DNA from: Cryptomeria japonica
Taxonomy: Eukaryota; Streptophyta; Pinopsida; Cupressales; Cupressaceae
Length of the DNA stretch: 64,000 nt
Assembly (NCBI RefSeq): GCF_030272615.1
Contig: NC_081411.1
Span: 210,575,744-210,639,743, forward strand
Reading direction: 5' to 3'
The number at the start of each line of letters is the position of its first letter. Position 1 is the stretch's first letter. The position numbers and the translations under genes were made by a program. The notes under the pieces were generated by a model that made no database searches, was not told the origin of the DNA, and saw only the letters and a list, made by a program, of their open reading frames with translations. Positions 1-11,544 of this stretch are shown in pieces.

Positions 1-805
1 GTTCTATCCTATCCTAGGGCCTCTGCTTGAGTGTATCCTCTTGAATAGTTTCTAGATTGGTAATGTATGTTCTATCACAGAATTGTCAATCCTAGCCCTA
101 TCTGCTATTCTAGTCTTCCCTAGAAGACCTTCTTGAGTGTATCCTCTCACCAGCTTATCCAATTGACAGCATATGTTTATCACAGAACTGTCGATTTGAC
201 CTTGAAGACATAAACGTGCATTCATGACACAAACATGCCTAGCCTACTCAGATGCCCCTGGCACCAACGCAGATGTGCCTTAATGTTTTTCCTCTCAGTT
301 GACATTTTTCTAGACATACCTAAAGTGCATTTATTACCTACCTAGCATGCATTTATGACAACAATTAATGTGGCAAAGTACGAGGAGGTTTTGCGGTACT
401 CACGGGCTCTCCTGCATCTGTTGGCCTTTGAAATCGGCAAATGCAATCAAATCTATGCACCAATGCCATCGCGGTTGACTGCTCTTTGCTCTCTCTGCAC
501 TCTGATCTCTTGGATGTGTGGGTGACAATGAGCATGTTTTCCCTCGTACTCTATGTTATAGACTACCCTAGCCCTAGTCTCCCGAGTCAATCTTCTTTAT
601 CCCATGACTCTATCACTCTATCCTATCTTGTCATTTCTTACTATCCTTTCTTTCTTATCAAGAGATCGCCTGTGATCTTTTCAAACATTTTCATCCAATC
701 TCTCAAGGGGGCATATCATTCCCATCTTGGGGAAACTTTGTATCAGTTCATCTTATCTTCTTTGAAACAACGCGACAAGTTGCATTGTCTCAAAGAGGGG
801 CAAAA
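1..805 (+). mobile_element. 3' internal region of an LTR retrotransposon (probable Ty3/gypsy type)
   Basis: This stretch ends in a polypurine tract (791-805, AAAGAGGGGCAAAA) directly in front of a TG-starting LTR, which is the order expected at the 3' end of a plus-strand element. There are no protease, reverse transcriptase or integrase motifs, so the coding part lies outside the window to the left, or is absent. A 125-codon frame at 441-818 runs into the LTR and has no recognisable domain. The assignment to gypsy rather than copia is a guess from the LTR style. Confidence 0.45.
26..195. repeat. Two-copy tandem repeat, period 106 bp
   Basis: Two diverged copies (26-90 and 132-195) share the order of motifs CTTGAGTGTATCCTCT, then ATGTTCTATCACAGAA or ATGTTTATCACAGAACTGTC. 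The offset is 106 bp. They lie upstream of a polypurine tract and LTR, so they probably belong to the 3' internal region of that LTR element. I see no coding potential in them. Confidence 0.6.
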
Positions 806-830
806 TGTAGACACCTAAAATTGTCCTATC

Positions 831-1062
831 TAATTAAATAAATATTTTATTTATTTAATTATTTTAGCCTAATTCTTCTATTAATTAAATAAATGTATAT
901 TTATTTAATTAATTCATTTATCTCTTCTGGCCTTATTTCTCATTAAATAAATATATTTATTTATTTAAATTTTCCTTTTCCTAAATTAAATAAATACTTT
1001 TATTTATTTAATTGATCCCACTTTCTCTATTAATTAAATAAATCTTTATTTATTTAATTAAT
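831..1062. repeat. Array of five AT palindromes in the LTR
   Basis: Five modules of the form (TAA)TTAAATAAAT-n-ATTTATTTAA(TTA) occur at about 831-861, 881-912, 943-968, 985-1012 and 1030-1062, separated by 15-30 bp of mixed sequence. Each can fold into a hairpin with a short loop. They sit in the presumed U3 region just upstream of the TATA box. Confidence 0.85.
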
Positions 1063-1223
1063 TCATTAGCCTTTTCTACCTATGACACATGCCATTCATC
1101 TCTTAACTCCTACACTACCTACCCTCTCATTATTTTATTATTTTCTCTACCTACCCTCTAATCTTAGCCAACCATTTATCTTTACACCTCTCAATCTTAT
1201 CCTGCCATTTCTTATAGTGTCTT

Positions 1224-1233
1224 CTATATAAGG
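1224..1233 (+). promoter_or_regulatory. TATA box of the LTR promoter
   Basis: CTATATAAGG lies about 420 bp into the LTR, after the palindromic array. This fits the promoter position of a plant LTR. No transcript start can be seen directly. Confidence 0.5.
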
Positions 1234-1590
1234 AGATGCTTCCTTCATTATCAACCCTAATCATTCTAATCAAGCCTTCAAGGAATCACCCCGACTACTC
1301 TAGCATTTGAACTTTCATATGCGATCAACCCTACTTGCAACCACATTTCCGTTCTTTGTTGAGCTCTTGTGCACACATAAAATCTGAGAGCAAATATATC
1401 AAGCAAGATCAATGGAGATAGGAAGAATGGAGATCCAAACCCTATTGGACATGTGATGGTAAAATCTTTGTGATTTCATTTTATTTGCATTGTCTTACAT
1501 AATCTTCATATGTTATGGTGGATCTTTGTTGTTTTTAGGCTAGGGTTTTGTGGTTGAATTCATTTAGTCTTTCAATATTGTTGTTTCCAC

Positions 1591-2888
1591 TTTCACCATA
1601 ATCAGGATGGTTTGGAAAAAAAATATTAATTCTCTACCCGACTTTATCAAACTCTCTTAGTTTATTAAGCACAAGTTATTGTACACTTCTTCTACATGGA
1701 AACTTATTTTTATTATTCAATTAATTTTTTTTTTAATCAATTTTAGCCACATTTTTAGGAATTTCCATAATTTTCAACCTACATCCCTATGGGTTCTTGG
1801 TGCTCTCATCACCTTCAGGAGGTCTTCTCATGGGAGCCAATGGTTTTTCATTTAGAGTTTCTAAATTAGGGATTATTTCTTTATTGGATTGAATCCTCTT
1901 TGAGTGTGGCTCTATTTGATATTCTCCTTGGGAATTACCTTTAGGAAAAAATATCGCATCTATCTTATTAAAATCCACAACGAGATAATTTGTATTAATA
2001 TTCTCCCTATTATGAAGGATTTTTGGAAAATCATTTTTATGATGTCTATTGGTTTTGCATAAAAAAATAGGAGCTAAGGATTTTGAAAGCCTCAATCTCA
2101 CATCAATGGATTTGATGTTATAGGAGATTCTAAAATATTTGGTATTTGAACCCCTTCATTTAATCAAATTACAAGTATAAAATTAAGATGGGGTTATTTT
2201 GATTGGGTATCCTCCATTGGGATGATTTTCCCTACAGGCTTGAATAGTAGGGAGAGAAAATTTCACATTTTCGTTAAGAACATTCTGAATTCTTATCCAC
2301 CTAAAGGTGAAACAAAATAGGATTTCATTTAAGGACACCTTGGGTAACCAAGCAATATCCTAAAATAGTGATTTTCTACATTCTAATATCCTTTACTCCA
2401 TATTATGGTTTTAAAGAAAGATAACAAATAATCCAATTTGTTAAATTTTATAGAATGAAATATAAATACCTAATTTTTTTCCTCACATAGTATCCATCTG
2501 GTTATCAAGATATATCCTAGATGACAGGCATTACAATCAATACAATTAAAGAATATTGTGACAATCTTCAATCTATTCTCTTCTTTCTTAAAGACAACCA
2601 ACATTTTTTTATTAGTGTTTACTATTAGTACATGTGGAAAGATGGGGTATTTACCTCCTTCGGCCTAGACCTTTTCATCTTGGACACCATTTGTTTCTCT
2701 TTGACCTCTAAGGGTCCATGTACTTTCTCCTCCAATTTCCATATCAAATGTTGCTTCTTATGTTGTATCTTCTAATTCATCTAATTGTTGAGCTTAATTA
2801 AAGGTCTTACCACTTTGCAATCCTTCATTATTCACACATCACCACTTTTATTGAAATCCTCCCCCTTTCCATCAACTAAGGATTCTCT
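1591..2888. other. Spacer, no gene recognised
   Basis: This is AT-rich sequence. The minus strand holds a 104-codon frame at 1787-2101, rich in Lys, Asn and Pro. It has no domain I recognise and could be a worn piece of a retroelement. Nothing else is supported. Confidence 0.5.
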
Positions 2889-4110
2889 TGTTAAAGAGTT
2901 CAAATAACTGGAAGACAACTGAGAGGGGGGGGCGGTTAATTAGTTGTCACAGATTACCATAATATTAAGCAATTAAAACTTTAATATTGGAATCCAAAAG
3001 ATCATACTGGAATGCTTAAACCAAATACCAAAATAACAAATAAACCAATTAAGCATAAACAATAATCAGAGGATAAACACCATCCACATGACACCAAGAT
3101 TTATGTGTGGAAAACCCATTAAGGGGAAAAACCATGATGGGAAGCCTACCCACAATCAGATAATAATTTTGTAGTATGTCAATTACAATTGAGGGGTCTA
3201 CACTTGCAGGAAGGCCAACCTAGAGTGCACTGCTCATCACAAAACGAGTTTCACTCACTGCATAGAAATCTAGACTACAATCTAGAAGAAGGAATGAACT
3301 ACAAAGATAGCATCTCCTATGCCTGAATACAGTTCAGGTTAAGCTCAATACCAGAGGAAGAAATCCTCTTACATAAACCCAACTCGATCACCAATGATCG
3401 ACCGAATCCTCTACCTAAAAGATTATTACATTATTTGCTCCTATACTAATCCCATTACATGATGATCTACAATGACATCTTACATCATATATATACAAAC
3501 CCTCGACCATAAATAATAAGGTCGGCCACTAGACAATAAAACAATTATATAATTACAAAACATGTCGGCTAGAAACCAAAAAAATAATATCCAACCCAGA
3601 AGACATCCTGAAAACACATCAAGAGGTCTAATCCACACATTACATTAAGTCGGTTCATAACCTAGATAAACCGCAACCCAATATAGGTCCATACATGCCA
3701 AAGAAATGATCTCAATCTGCCAAGTCTCGAACATGATAACCATTAGCATCTTGCAACTCCACCAGAAGACTCACCAACACCACTTATGCATATCATCAAA
3801 GATCTTCATCAAAGCTCTGTCAGTGAAATCCTTGCCAGAACCACAAACCAAGCTTTCTAGAAAATAGTATAGCATCTAATTACTAGAACAAAACCAACTG
3901 ACTGAACATGAATCTGAGTAGTATGAATAAGCCAATTCCATAACCCAAACATACAGGAGCATACCGGATTATACCAGATCCAATCTAACCAGAAACCAAA
4001 CAACCTACCGGGACTAGAAGGGTGCCAGTAAAGCATCCAAAATAGCTAGTGCTGACATCAATGACAAAACATCAATGCACCATATAATCAAATCCTCCAA
4101 ATGGAAAACA
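2889..4110 (-). repeat. 3' LTR of the copia element at 2.9-9.9 kb
   Basis: Homologous along its length to 8710-9937: shared starts (TGTTA, then AGTTCAAATAACTGG) and shared right parts (AAGCATCCAAAATAGCTAGTG, then CCTCCAAATG). The right edge is set by the polypurine tract that begins at 4112 on the opposite strand. Confidence 0.9.
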
Positions 4111-4111
4111 A

Positions 4112-4395
4112 TCTCCCCCTTTTGCATTGATGGCAACACTAGATGTGAAAAACATTCAAGTGAAAATAAATGTCCAGACAAGTCTCCCCCAATGGAAGAC
4201 AACCAACAATCTCCCATACAAAGATATAGCAATGAAGTTCTGAAACAAAAACAAACTCCCCCTATGAATGATATCTTTGTAAAGCTCTATTTATCACATA
4301 TGTCTCTCCCCCTTTGACATCAATGCCAAAAATCTAACAAAAATATCAAAGCAAAAACAAAGACCACTAAAACACAAGGCTAACTACTCCCCCTG
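4112..4395 (-). repeat. Five polypurine-tract-like motifs next to the 3' LTR
   Basis: On the plus strand CTCCCCC occurs at about 4112-4123, 4183-4190, 4255-4263, 4304-4315 and 4385-4394, i.e. AGGGGGAG on the element's coding strand. The copy at 4112 abuts the LTR and is the likely functional tract. The first and fourth copies share a longer module, CAT-n-ATG-n-AAAGGGGGAGA. Confidence 0.8.
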
Positions 4396-4475
4396 AGCAA
4401 TAGCATCCCCACATCAGTGCCAGAATGAATAATATCTCTAATAATACATACCAAACTAGTGTCATATAACATCAA

Positions 4476-5900
4476 TCAGTTCTCTGGCAGAGGGGCAGAA
4501 ACCCCTAATCTGTCTTTTAGGTACTCGAATGATTCTTTAGGCAAAGGTTTAGTGAAAATATCTGCAATTTGTTCTTTAGTGTTCACATAAACCAGTCTAA
4601 CTTCATTTTCTTCCACCTTCTCCTTCAAAAAGTTATACTTGATAGATATGTTCTTTGTCAAAGAGTGAAATACCAGATACTTTGATATGTCAATAGGACC
4701 AAAGTTATCACAGTGAATAACTACTGGTCCAATGCAATGCACTTTGATATCCTTCAACATTTGCTTCATCCATAGAACCTATGTATGGTTAGTAGTTGCA
4801 ACAACATACTCAGCTTCAGCAGTAGATAAAGAGGTAAATGATTGCTTCTTGCTGATCCATGAAACCAATTTCTTTCCAAGAAAGAAAGATCCACCAGAAG
4901 TACTTTTCGGTCATCAACATCACCTTCCCAATTTGCATCTATAGATGCACATAAAGTAAAGTCATCATCCTTAGGGTACCACAAACCATATTCAGATGTA
5001 CCTTGCAAGTATCTTAAAATTATTTTCATCGCACTCTCATGGTTTTCTCTAGGATCATTCTAAAATCTAGATGCAATACAAACATCATTCATTATGTAAG
5101 GCCTAGTCTAAGTCAAATATAGAAGACCTCCAATCATAGATTTGTATCTTGTAGGATTTATCGGTGCAGAAACATCTTTCCTTGACAATTTATCACTTGT
5201 AACCATGGGAGTACTTACCGGTTTAGAATCTACCATACCAAATTTATTCAAAAATTCCCAAGCATACTTAGTTTGATAGATGAAAATACCTTTATTAGTC
5301 TGAGTAATCTGCAAACTTGAAAAAAAAATCATTTCCCCAATCATAGACATTTCAAATTCTTTCTCCATATTCTTAGAAAATTCCATGCACAACTTATCTT
5401 CACTTCCAAAAATGATGTCATCAACAAAAAATTCAATAATCAATATATCATCATCAGTGACTTTATAATATAGATTACTGTCAGCATTAACCTTTCATAC
5501 CAAGCTCTAGGTGCCTGTTTCAATCCATATAAAGCTTTACTTAACCTACAAACCATGCTTGTATCATCTAAAAGTGAAAAACCATTAGATTGCTCAATAT
5601 AAACTTCCTCATCAAGATCCCCATTCAAAAATGCACACTTGACATCCACCTGATAAACCTTGTAGTTCTAATGGGCAACATAGGCAAGCAATAATCTTAC
5701 AACTTCAATCCTAGTTACAGGTGCAAAAGTTTCACCCTAATCAATTCCTTCCTTCTGAAATATCCTTTACAAACCAACCTAACTTTATTCCTTACAACTT
5801 CTCCATCTTCATTAGATTTATTCCTAGAAACCCTTTTAGTTCTAATAACATTCTAATTTTTAGGTCGGGGAACTAAAGTCCATGTGTTATTCTTCTCAAT
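4476..5900 (-). pseudogene. pol: copia reverse transcriptase and RNase H, broken
   Basis: The RT begins degenerate near 5900 (VRLVCKGYF). It becomes clear at 5440-5649 (MDVKCAFLNGDLDEEVYIEQ, then ALYGLKQAPRAWYE) and 5108-5443, where the polymerase box reads FVDD in place of YVDD. RNase H starts around 4766-5029 (LRYLQGTSEYGLWY), shifts frame near 4770, and ends at 4476-4769 with IHCDNFGPIDISKYLVFHSLTKNISI and ADIFTKPLP, standard copia C-terminal landmarks. Several stops and frameshifts make it non-functional. Confidence 0.92.
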
Positions 5901-6170
5901 CTAATCTAATTGTTCTTCCATAGCTTTCATCCAACATTCATCTTTACATGCTTCAATTACTAATACCGATTCAACTTGACAAATTAAACATACCTCCTTA
6001 GATGCCAATCTCCTTCCTGTCATCACTCCATTTTTCTTATCCCCAATAATCTGATCTTTTGAATGATTCAATCTCATATACCTAGGGGTCTTCTGACTCT
6101 CTGCTCCTTTTCTCGATTCTTCAATTATTGTTGAATTTTTTGATACTGTCAGAGTAACTAGTTCAATATT

Positions 6171-7480
6171 CTATTCTAGTAAAGGTGCTACCAGTTCAAT
6201 TATAATCATTTCCAATGTTGGTTCTTGCTCATAAACTCTGATTTGACTTCTATTTAGCTCATCCACCTTGACATTAGCACTCTCCACAATTCTCTGCAAT
6301 CTCTTGTTATAACATCTATATGCTTTTTTTTTATTTGAATAACCAAGAAAAATTCCTTCATCACATCTAGGATCAAATTTCCCAATGATATCATCTCTCT
6401 TGATATAACATTTATTACCAAAGATTCTAAAAAACTTAACTATAGGTGTATTGCCAAACCATAGTTCATAAGTTGTCTTACCGGTTTCTCCTTTTATATG
6501 TACTCTATTGAATGTATAAAATGTTGTGTTCACTGATTCTCTCTAGTAGATATGAGGTAGAATAGCTTCCATCATCATTTTTCTAGCACCATCCAAGATA
6601 GATTTGTTTTTCCTTTCCACAACTCCATTCTACTGAGGTGTCTGGGGAGTAGAAAATTGTCTCCCTATACCATGCTTCTCATAAAAGTTATTAAATTCAC
6701 TGGATGTGAATTCTCCACCATGATTTGACCTTAAGCATTTAATATTCAATCATATCTCTGTCTCAACTTTAGCTTTAAATATTTTGAGCTTTTCAAAAGC
6801 CTCAAACTTCTCCCTTAGAAGAGTAACCCACATCATTCTAAAATGATCATCAATGATTAACATAAAATATCTATCACCTTGAAGACTTTTAACTCTACCA
6901 AGACCACACAAATAAGTATGAATAAGATCAAGAACATCATTAGATTTATCTTGTATACTCTTAAAAGAAGTTCTGACCTATTTTCCCCTTTGACATTTTT
7001 TACATACCCAATTATAGGGCTTTACAATTTTAGGTATATCTCTAACTGCCTTAGTTGAACTGATCTTCACAATGCAATCAAAATTCACATGACACAACCT
7101 TTTATGCCATAGAAAACTCTCATCCATTTGTGTAATCAAACATGTCTTCTCACCGGAATTCAAATTAAATATATTACCTTTTGTGGATGTACTGGTTGCA
7201 ATCTCCAAACTAGATCCATTTTCCATCCTTGAACTGTAACTGAAATCTCTTATCCAACAATTGTCCTACACTTAAAAGATTATGCCTTAAGCCTTCCACA
7301 TAATAAAAATTATCAGTATTGTTCTTACCATCCAATGATATAGTTTCTTTTCCCTTGATCATGCATGCTTTGTCATCTCCAAATCTAACTAGACCACCAT
7401 CACATTCTTGCATAGATAGAAACTTCCTTTTATCTCTAGTAATATGATGTGAACATCCATTATCAATTATCCATTCATCC
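6171..7480 (-). pseudogene. pol: copia protease and integrase, broken
   Basis: The protease active site reads Asp-Asn-Gly (DNGCSHHI, 7441-7464) where DSG or DTG is expected. After it come the usual HNLLSVGQL stretch (7210-7413) and the integrase zinc-binding HHCC module (LWHKRLCHVN ... CKKCQRG, 6978-7226). The integrase core shows GGEF around 6720, but the second catalytic Asp reads Asn-His (SNHGGEF instead of SDNGGEF). The C-terminal part (IFGNKCYIK, FDPRCDEGIFLGYS, 6171-6533) is well kept. Stops and shifts split the frame at about 6540, 6970 and 7210, so no active enzyme is expected. Confidence 0.9.
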
Positions 7481-7699
7481 TTATCTTCAATTTTAGCAGC
7501 AAGTGCCTTCTCTTTAGGTACATTCTCTTCCAGTGTCGGAACATCTTCCTTGATAGCTAGCCGCTAGGAACACCCATTCCTTTCCATTGCAAGAACCACT
7601 AGCAGAGTCTTCTACTGGTTCATCATCAGAATCAGTAACACCTTCCTCATCCACTACGTAGCATGATTTGTCTTTGTTTTTCCTATACTTATACTTGCT

Positions 7700-8652
7700 C
7701 TGATATCCAAGGTTAGATTAAAAAGATCTTCTAGTTCTCTCTTCAAATCTTGAATTTCTTTTAGGACATCTAGATGCAAAATGACCAATCTTATTACATG
7801 TAAAACATTTAAAAGGTTCTTTCCTTTCATACTTACTTCCTACCGGTCCTTTAGGTACTCTTCTAGCAAATAGGACTCCAAGTTACTCAAATTATTCATC
7901 TTCTCTCTCCATATCATCCAATTCCTTTGCATATAAAGCTCTCCAATCTTGCTTGTCGGATGATGATGTAGATGCATGAAAAGAAGGTTCAGACTTCACA
8001 ACTCCAGAGGGTCCAAATTCTTCAAGCTCAAAAGCAAATAATTTCCCAACCAAGGTATCTTTGTTGATAGAAGTATTAGCCATTGTTCTCAATTCATTAA
8101 TTATAGTAGCCCTCATCTTGTAAGCCAGTGGTAAAGCTCTCAAAATTTTAGAAACTATTTCATCTTCACTCAGAGTTCCACCACAACATTGAATTCCCAT
8201 CACAATCTCATTTACCCTTTCCATGAATGTAGTAATCATTTCATCTTCCATTTTCTAGGTTTTCACATCTCCTACTAACCATCAAGTTTAGCAATCTTCA
8301 TAGTAGGGTCACCTTCATTAAGAGAATCCAACTTGTCTCATATAGCCTTTGCAGATGATTAGTCATTTAGTCCCATTATTTGCTGATCAGAAAGTGCACA
8401 CAAGAGGGCTTCATTTTCTCTACAATCATTCTCAAGATCCTTATCCAAGTTTGTCAGAGGAGGATTTCTAGATGCTGGATTATAAGGTGTAACACCATTC
8501 TGTGTGATCTCCCAAATCTCCTTGCCAAGACATCTCAGATGAGTCTCCATCTGAATCTTCCATAATCTATAATTTGTTCTATCAAGCCTAACAATATCTC
8601 TCTGAAAGATAGCTCTAGATGAACTAGATGAACTTGAACTATTAGTCGCCAT
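7700..8652 (-). pseudogene. gag: copia gag (nucleocapsid polyprotein), broken
   Basis: The frame starts at 8652 with Met-Ala and a serine run, then the YRLWKIQMETHLRCLG stretch typical of the copia gag N-terminus. The frame is broken near 8358. It resumes at 8251-7892 with the second half of the UBN2-type gag domain (SEDEIVSKILRALP, YKMRATIINEL). A retroviral-type zinc knuckle, C-x2-C-x4-H-x4-C (KCFTCNKIGHFASRC), is readable at 7766-7807. In an active element this protein would coat the RNA genome in a cytoplasmic particle. Here it cannot be made in one piece. Confidence 0.9.
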
Positions 8653-8692
8653 AGGATCTTCCTCAAGTGGTTAAGCTTCTATAGAGAGGAGC

Positions 8693-8708
8693 AGAGTTCT
8701 AATACCAA
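8693..8708 (-). promoter_or_regulatory. Primer-binding site (initiator tRNA-Met type, diverged)
   Basis: On the minus strand, TTGGTATTAGAACTCTG follows the LTR end after one base. Plant copia elements usually carry TGGTATCAGAGC, complementary to the 3' end of initiator tRNA-Met. This copy keeps TGGTAT-AGA and differs by a few bases. Confidence 0.75.
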
Positions 8709-8709
8709 T

Positions 8710-9937
8710 TGTTAGATAGTTCAAATAACTGGAAGACAACTAAGAGGGGGCAGGTGAATTAGTTGTCATAGATTACCTAAATATTAAGCAGTTAAAAATT
8801 TAATACCGGAACCCAAAAGATCAATACCAAAATACTTAAACCAAATACCAAAATAGTAGATAAACCAATTAAGCATAAACAATAATCAAAGAATAAATAC
8901 CATCCACATAAAACCAAGATTTATACGTGAAAAACCCGGCAAGGGGAAAAACCATGTTGGGAAGCCTACCCACAGTTAGATAATACTTCTGTACTAAGTA
9001 TGTGAATTACAATTGCGGGGCTTGCACTTGCAGGAAGGCCAACAGCCTAGAGTGTGTTTCTCATCACAAATGTAGTGTCACAAACTACATATAAATCTAG
9101 ACTACAATTCGAAAGAAGGAATGAACTGAAAAGATAGCATCTCCTATTCTTGAATACAGTTTTGGTTAAGCTCAATACTGGAGGACTAAATCCTCTTACA
9201 TAAACCCAACTCGATTACCAATGATCGACCAAATCCTTTTCCTTAATGATTATTAAATTATTTGCTCTTATACCAATCCAATTCCATGATGATCTACAAT
9301 GAGATCTTACATCATATATATACAAACCCTCGACCAAAAACAATAAGGTCAGCCACGAGACAATAAAAAAATTATATAATTACAAAACATGTTAGTCAAA
9401 GACCAAACAAATAATATCCAACCCATAAGACATCCCGGAAACAAATCAAGAGCTCTAATCAAAACATTACATTAAGTCTGTCCATAACCTAGATAAACTG
9501 GGACCCAATATAGGTCCATACACGCCAAAGGAATGATCTCAATCTGTGAAGTCTCAAACATGATCACCATCAACATCTTGAAACTCCACCAGAATTCATA
9601 CCACCACCACTTATTCATATCATCAAAGATCTTCATCAAATCTGTGTCGGTGAAATCCTCGCTGGAACCATAAACCAAGCTTTCTAGCAAACAGGATAGT
9701 ATCTGATCACTAGAACAAAACCAACTGACTCAACATGAATCTGGGTAGCATGAAGAAGACAATTCCATAACCCAAATATATCGAAGCATACATAATCATA
9801 CTAGATCCAATCTAACCAGAAACCAAACAACCTACTTGGACCAAAAGGGTGTCGATAAAGCATCCAAAATAGCTAGTGTTGACATCAATGACAAAACATA
9901 AATGCAACACATAATCAGTTCCTCCAAATGACCAAAA
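8710..9937 (-). repeat. 5' LTR of the copia element at 2.9-9.9 kb
   Basis: Pairs with 2889-4110. Its left border (plus strand TGTTAGATAG) abuts the primer-binding site. The right border near 9937 is inferred by aligning to the other LTR, because its last bases have diverged (ACCAAAA against GAAAACA). Confidence 0.88.
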
Positions 9938-10420
9938 TTTATATCTATACAGGTTAGGCAAATAGGGAATTTGTGCAAGGTATCAATCACATAGTCTGCA
10001 GTAGCCTACAACAACTAAAAAATAAACCAACTTATTGAAAATTAAAAAAAACTAATAAATTAAACCTAGGAAAAATGAGCATTGTGCTTGAGTGTACCTT
10101 TGTGTGCCACATGAGCATAGTTGGCCTGTAAGTTGCAAAGCCTATCTCAAAAGGTAATATTTGAATATGTCATTAATTTATATTTATTTTAGCTTCTCAA
10201 ATTGTGCAAACTTTAATATATGCCAAAAAGATTTCACATTGGAGTTTATGCTATTTTCATTTCTTTGGTAGAGCTTTGACTTATTTCTTTAGTGGCTCAT
10301 AAACTAGTGGAGAAGGAGACACGTTGAATAGAATGATAATTTTTTCAATGTGTTAATGTATAGAGGTTGAGGGTTTATAAAATTAATATCATTTAGAGGA
10401 TACCATTGTTCTTAAAGATA
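9938..10420. other. Spacer between two copia elements
   Basis: AT-rich single-copy-looking sequence with no frame of note. Its right edge (about 10420) is the proposed left breakpoint of an inversion. Confidence 0.5.
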
Positions 10421-10789
10421 TTAAAATTCATTGATGTGGTTTGCCATAGCACAACCTTCCTTTATTTTCAGTTTGTACAAGCGCTTCATAATAAAAACTT
10501 TATTTGCAGTTGAAGCCATTTCATACATGGCTGAAAGTCTATCCCATACTTCTTTTTTTGTTGCATCACCCGTGACATTGAAGAGAACATTATTGGATAG
10601 TGAGAGAAAGATTGTCGCTCTTGCCTTCTTGTCCAATTTTACAAAATCTTCATCAGCCATCCCAGCTGATTTCTTTGCTATCCCTTCAAGCGCGATTGAA
10701 AGGTCTCGCTTTATTAGCAAAGACTCCATCTGCACTTTCCATAATCCAAAGCTCTGACTGGAGAACTTCTCTATCTTCAATTCTTCCAT
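10421..10789 (-). pseudogene. gag: copia gag, N-terminal fragment
   Basis: 122 residues starting MEELKIEKFSSQSFGLWKVQ, then LSNNVLFNVTGDATKKEVWD and YKLKIKEGCAMANHINEF, a typical N-terminal copia gag (DUF4219/UBN2 type). The frame ends in a stop created by foreign sequence right after HINEF. In this family the text normally continues with a short linker and ISQLTSVGM; the equivalent (MISQATSVGM) starts at about 26070 on the plus strand. Confidence 0.92.
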
Positions 10790-10832
10790 GATTCTGGAAA
10801 TTCAAACACCAAAATCTAAATAGCGATCTAAC

Positions 10833-10848
10833 CTCGCTCTGATACCAA
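10833..10848 (-). promoter_or_regulatory. Primer-binding site (initiator tRNA-Met)
   Basis: TTGGTATCAGAGCGAG on the minus strand, one base inside the LTR. It matches the canonical plant copia site TGGTATCAGAGC. Confidence 0.9.
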
Positions 10849-10849
10849 T

Positions 10850-11152
10850 TGTTAGGATGAAGAAATCGAATTTAAAACAGCAGATAAACACAATTAAATA
10901 TACACAACACAAACAACAAGAACACACAGATTTATCATGGTTCGGCAATTGCCTACATCCACACTTGAAGCAAGGGAATCACTATATTATTCACCAATCT
11001 AGTTTATATCTACACAGTTGCAATCAGCTTTGGCAATCAGCTTTAGAAAATGAATTACAATTAGTTCTTAAAGAGCTTCCAGGAAGAATATGAATAGCCA
11101 AGAGTTTTGGTGGCAAATAGGGAAGGAGTCCATTGGACTTCAACTTCCAACA
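10850..11152 (-). repeat. 5' LTR (303 bp) of the split copia element
   Basis: Reverse-complements to the LTR at 30419-30721 with about 17 differences over 303 bp by eye (about 94% identical), mostly transitions. It begins TGTTGGAAG and ends CATCCTAACA on its own strand. The outer flank on that strand is CAGCT. Confidence 0.95.
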
Positions 11153-11544
11153 AGCTGAACGTACAATTTGGGAAACACGTGTTGATAGTTTATGTTAGTG
11201 TTGTTTAATTTTTTTAGTTTTAGAAATAATTTATTTTAATTTTTTTGATTTCTTATCAAATTTTAATGTTTATATAATAATAATAATAAATATAATATAT
11301 TATTGGTTTGTTATATATTTAATATCTTTATTAAATGTTATATTTTAGACTTTTTTAAACTATATTTTCATTAATTTTGATAAATAATTTATTATAATAA
11401 TATACACGAGTGATTTTAGGATTTTGTAGAAATTTTCATTCATATCATTTATTTAAATTTGTAAATATATAGATAAATAATATTACATTTTTAATAAATA
11501 TAATTACTTTTTAAATAATAGTATTAGTGATCCAAGGCTTTCGA

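Larger units (their letters stand above)
806..1590 (+). mobile_element. 3' LTR, end uncertain
   Basis: The LTR starts TGTAGACACC immediately after the polypurine tract. It contains five palindromic AT modules (831-1062), then a TATA box (about 1224-1233, CTATATAAGG). This matches U3-R-U5 order. The right border is not certain; a CA near 1590 is a candidate. The 5' LTR is outside the window, so borders cannot be confirmed by LTR comparison. Confidence 0.5.
2889..9937 (-). mobile_element. Complete Ty1/copia retrotransposon with two long LTRs (inactive)
   Basis: The element runs right to left: 5' LTR 8710-9937, primer-binding site about 8693-8708, gag, protease, integrase, reverse transcriptase, RNase H, a polypurine region 4112-4395, then 3' LTR 2889-4110. 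The integrase-before-RT order is the hallmark of copia elements. Both LTRs start TGTTA (plus strand) and end near CAAATG plus 7 bases, giving lengths of 1222 and 1228 bp. They differ at many positions. Several stops and frameshifts break the coding region. I could not find a convincing 5-bp target-site duplication (left flank TCTCT, right flank TTTAT). Confidence 0.93.
10421..11152 (-). mobile_element. 5' part of a second copia element (LTR, PBS, start of gag), cut off inside gag
   Basis: Contains an LTR (10850-11152), a clean primer-binding site and the first 123 codons of gag, all on the minus strand. Gag stops abruptly after HINEF at 10421. The LTR is the same family and the same length (303 bp) as the one at 30419-30721, which ends an element lacking exactly this 5' part. 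I interpret the two pieces as halves of one element separated by an inversion (see findings). Confidence 0.9.

Noticed and set aside
441-818. 125-codon plus-strand frame
   Set aside because: It runs across the polypurine tract into the LTR, has no domain, and the composition is Ser/Leu-rich chance coding.
1787-2101. 104-codon minus-strand frame
   Set aside because: No recognisable motif, no start context or neighbours to support a gene. Possibly a retroelement scrap, but I could not align it to the LINE ORF1 proteins here.
2884-9942. Target-site duplication of the first copia element
   Set aside because: Flanks TCTCT and TTTAT do not match, so none is claimed; the right LTR edge is also diverged.
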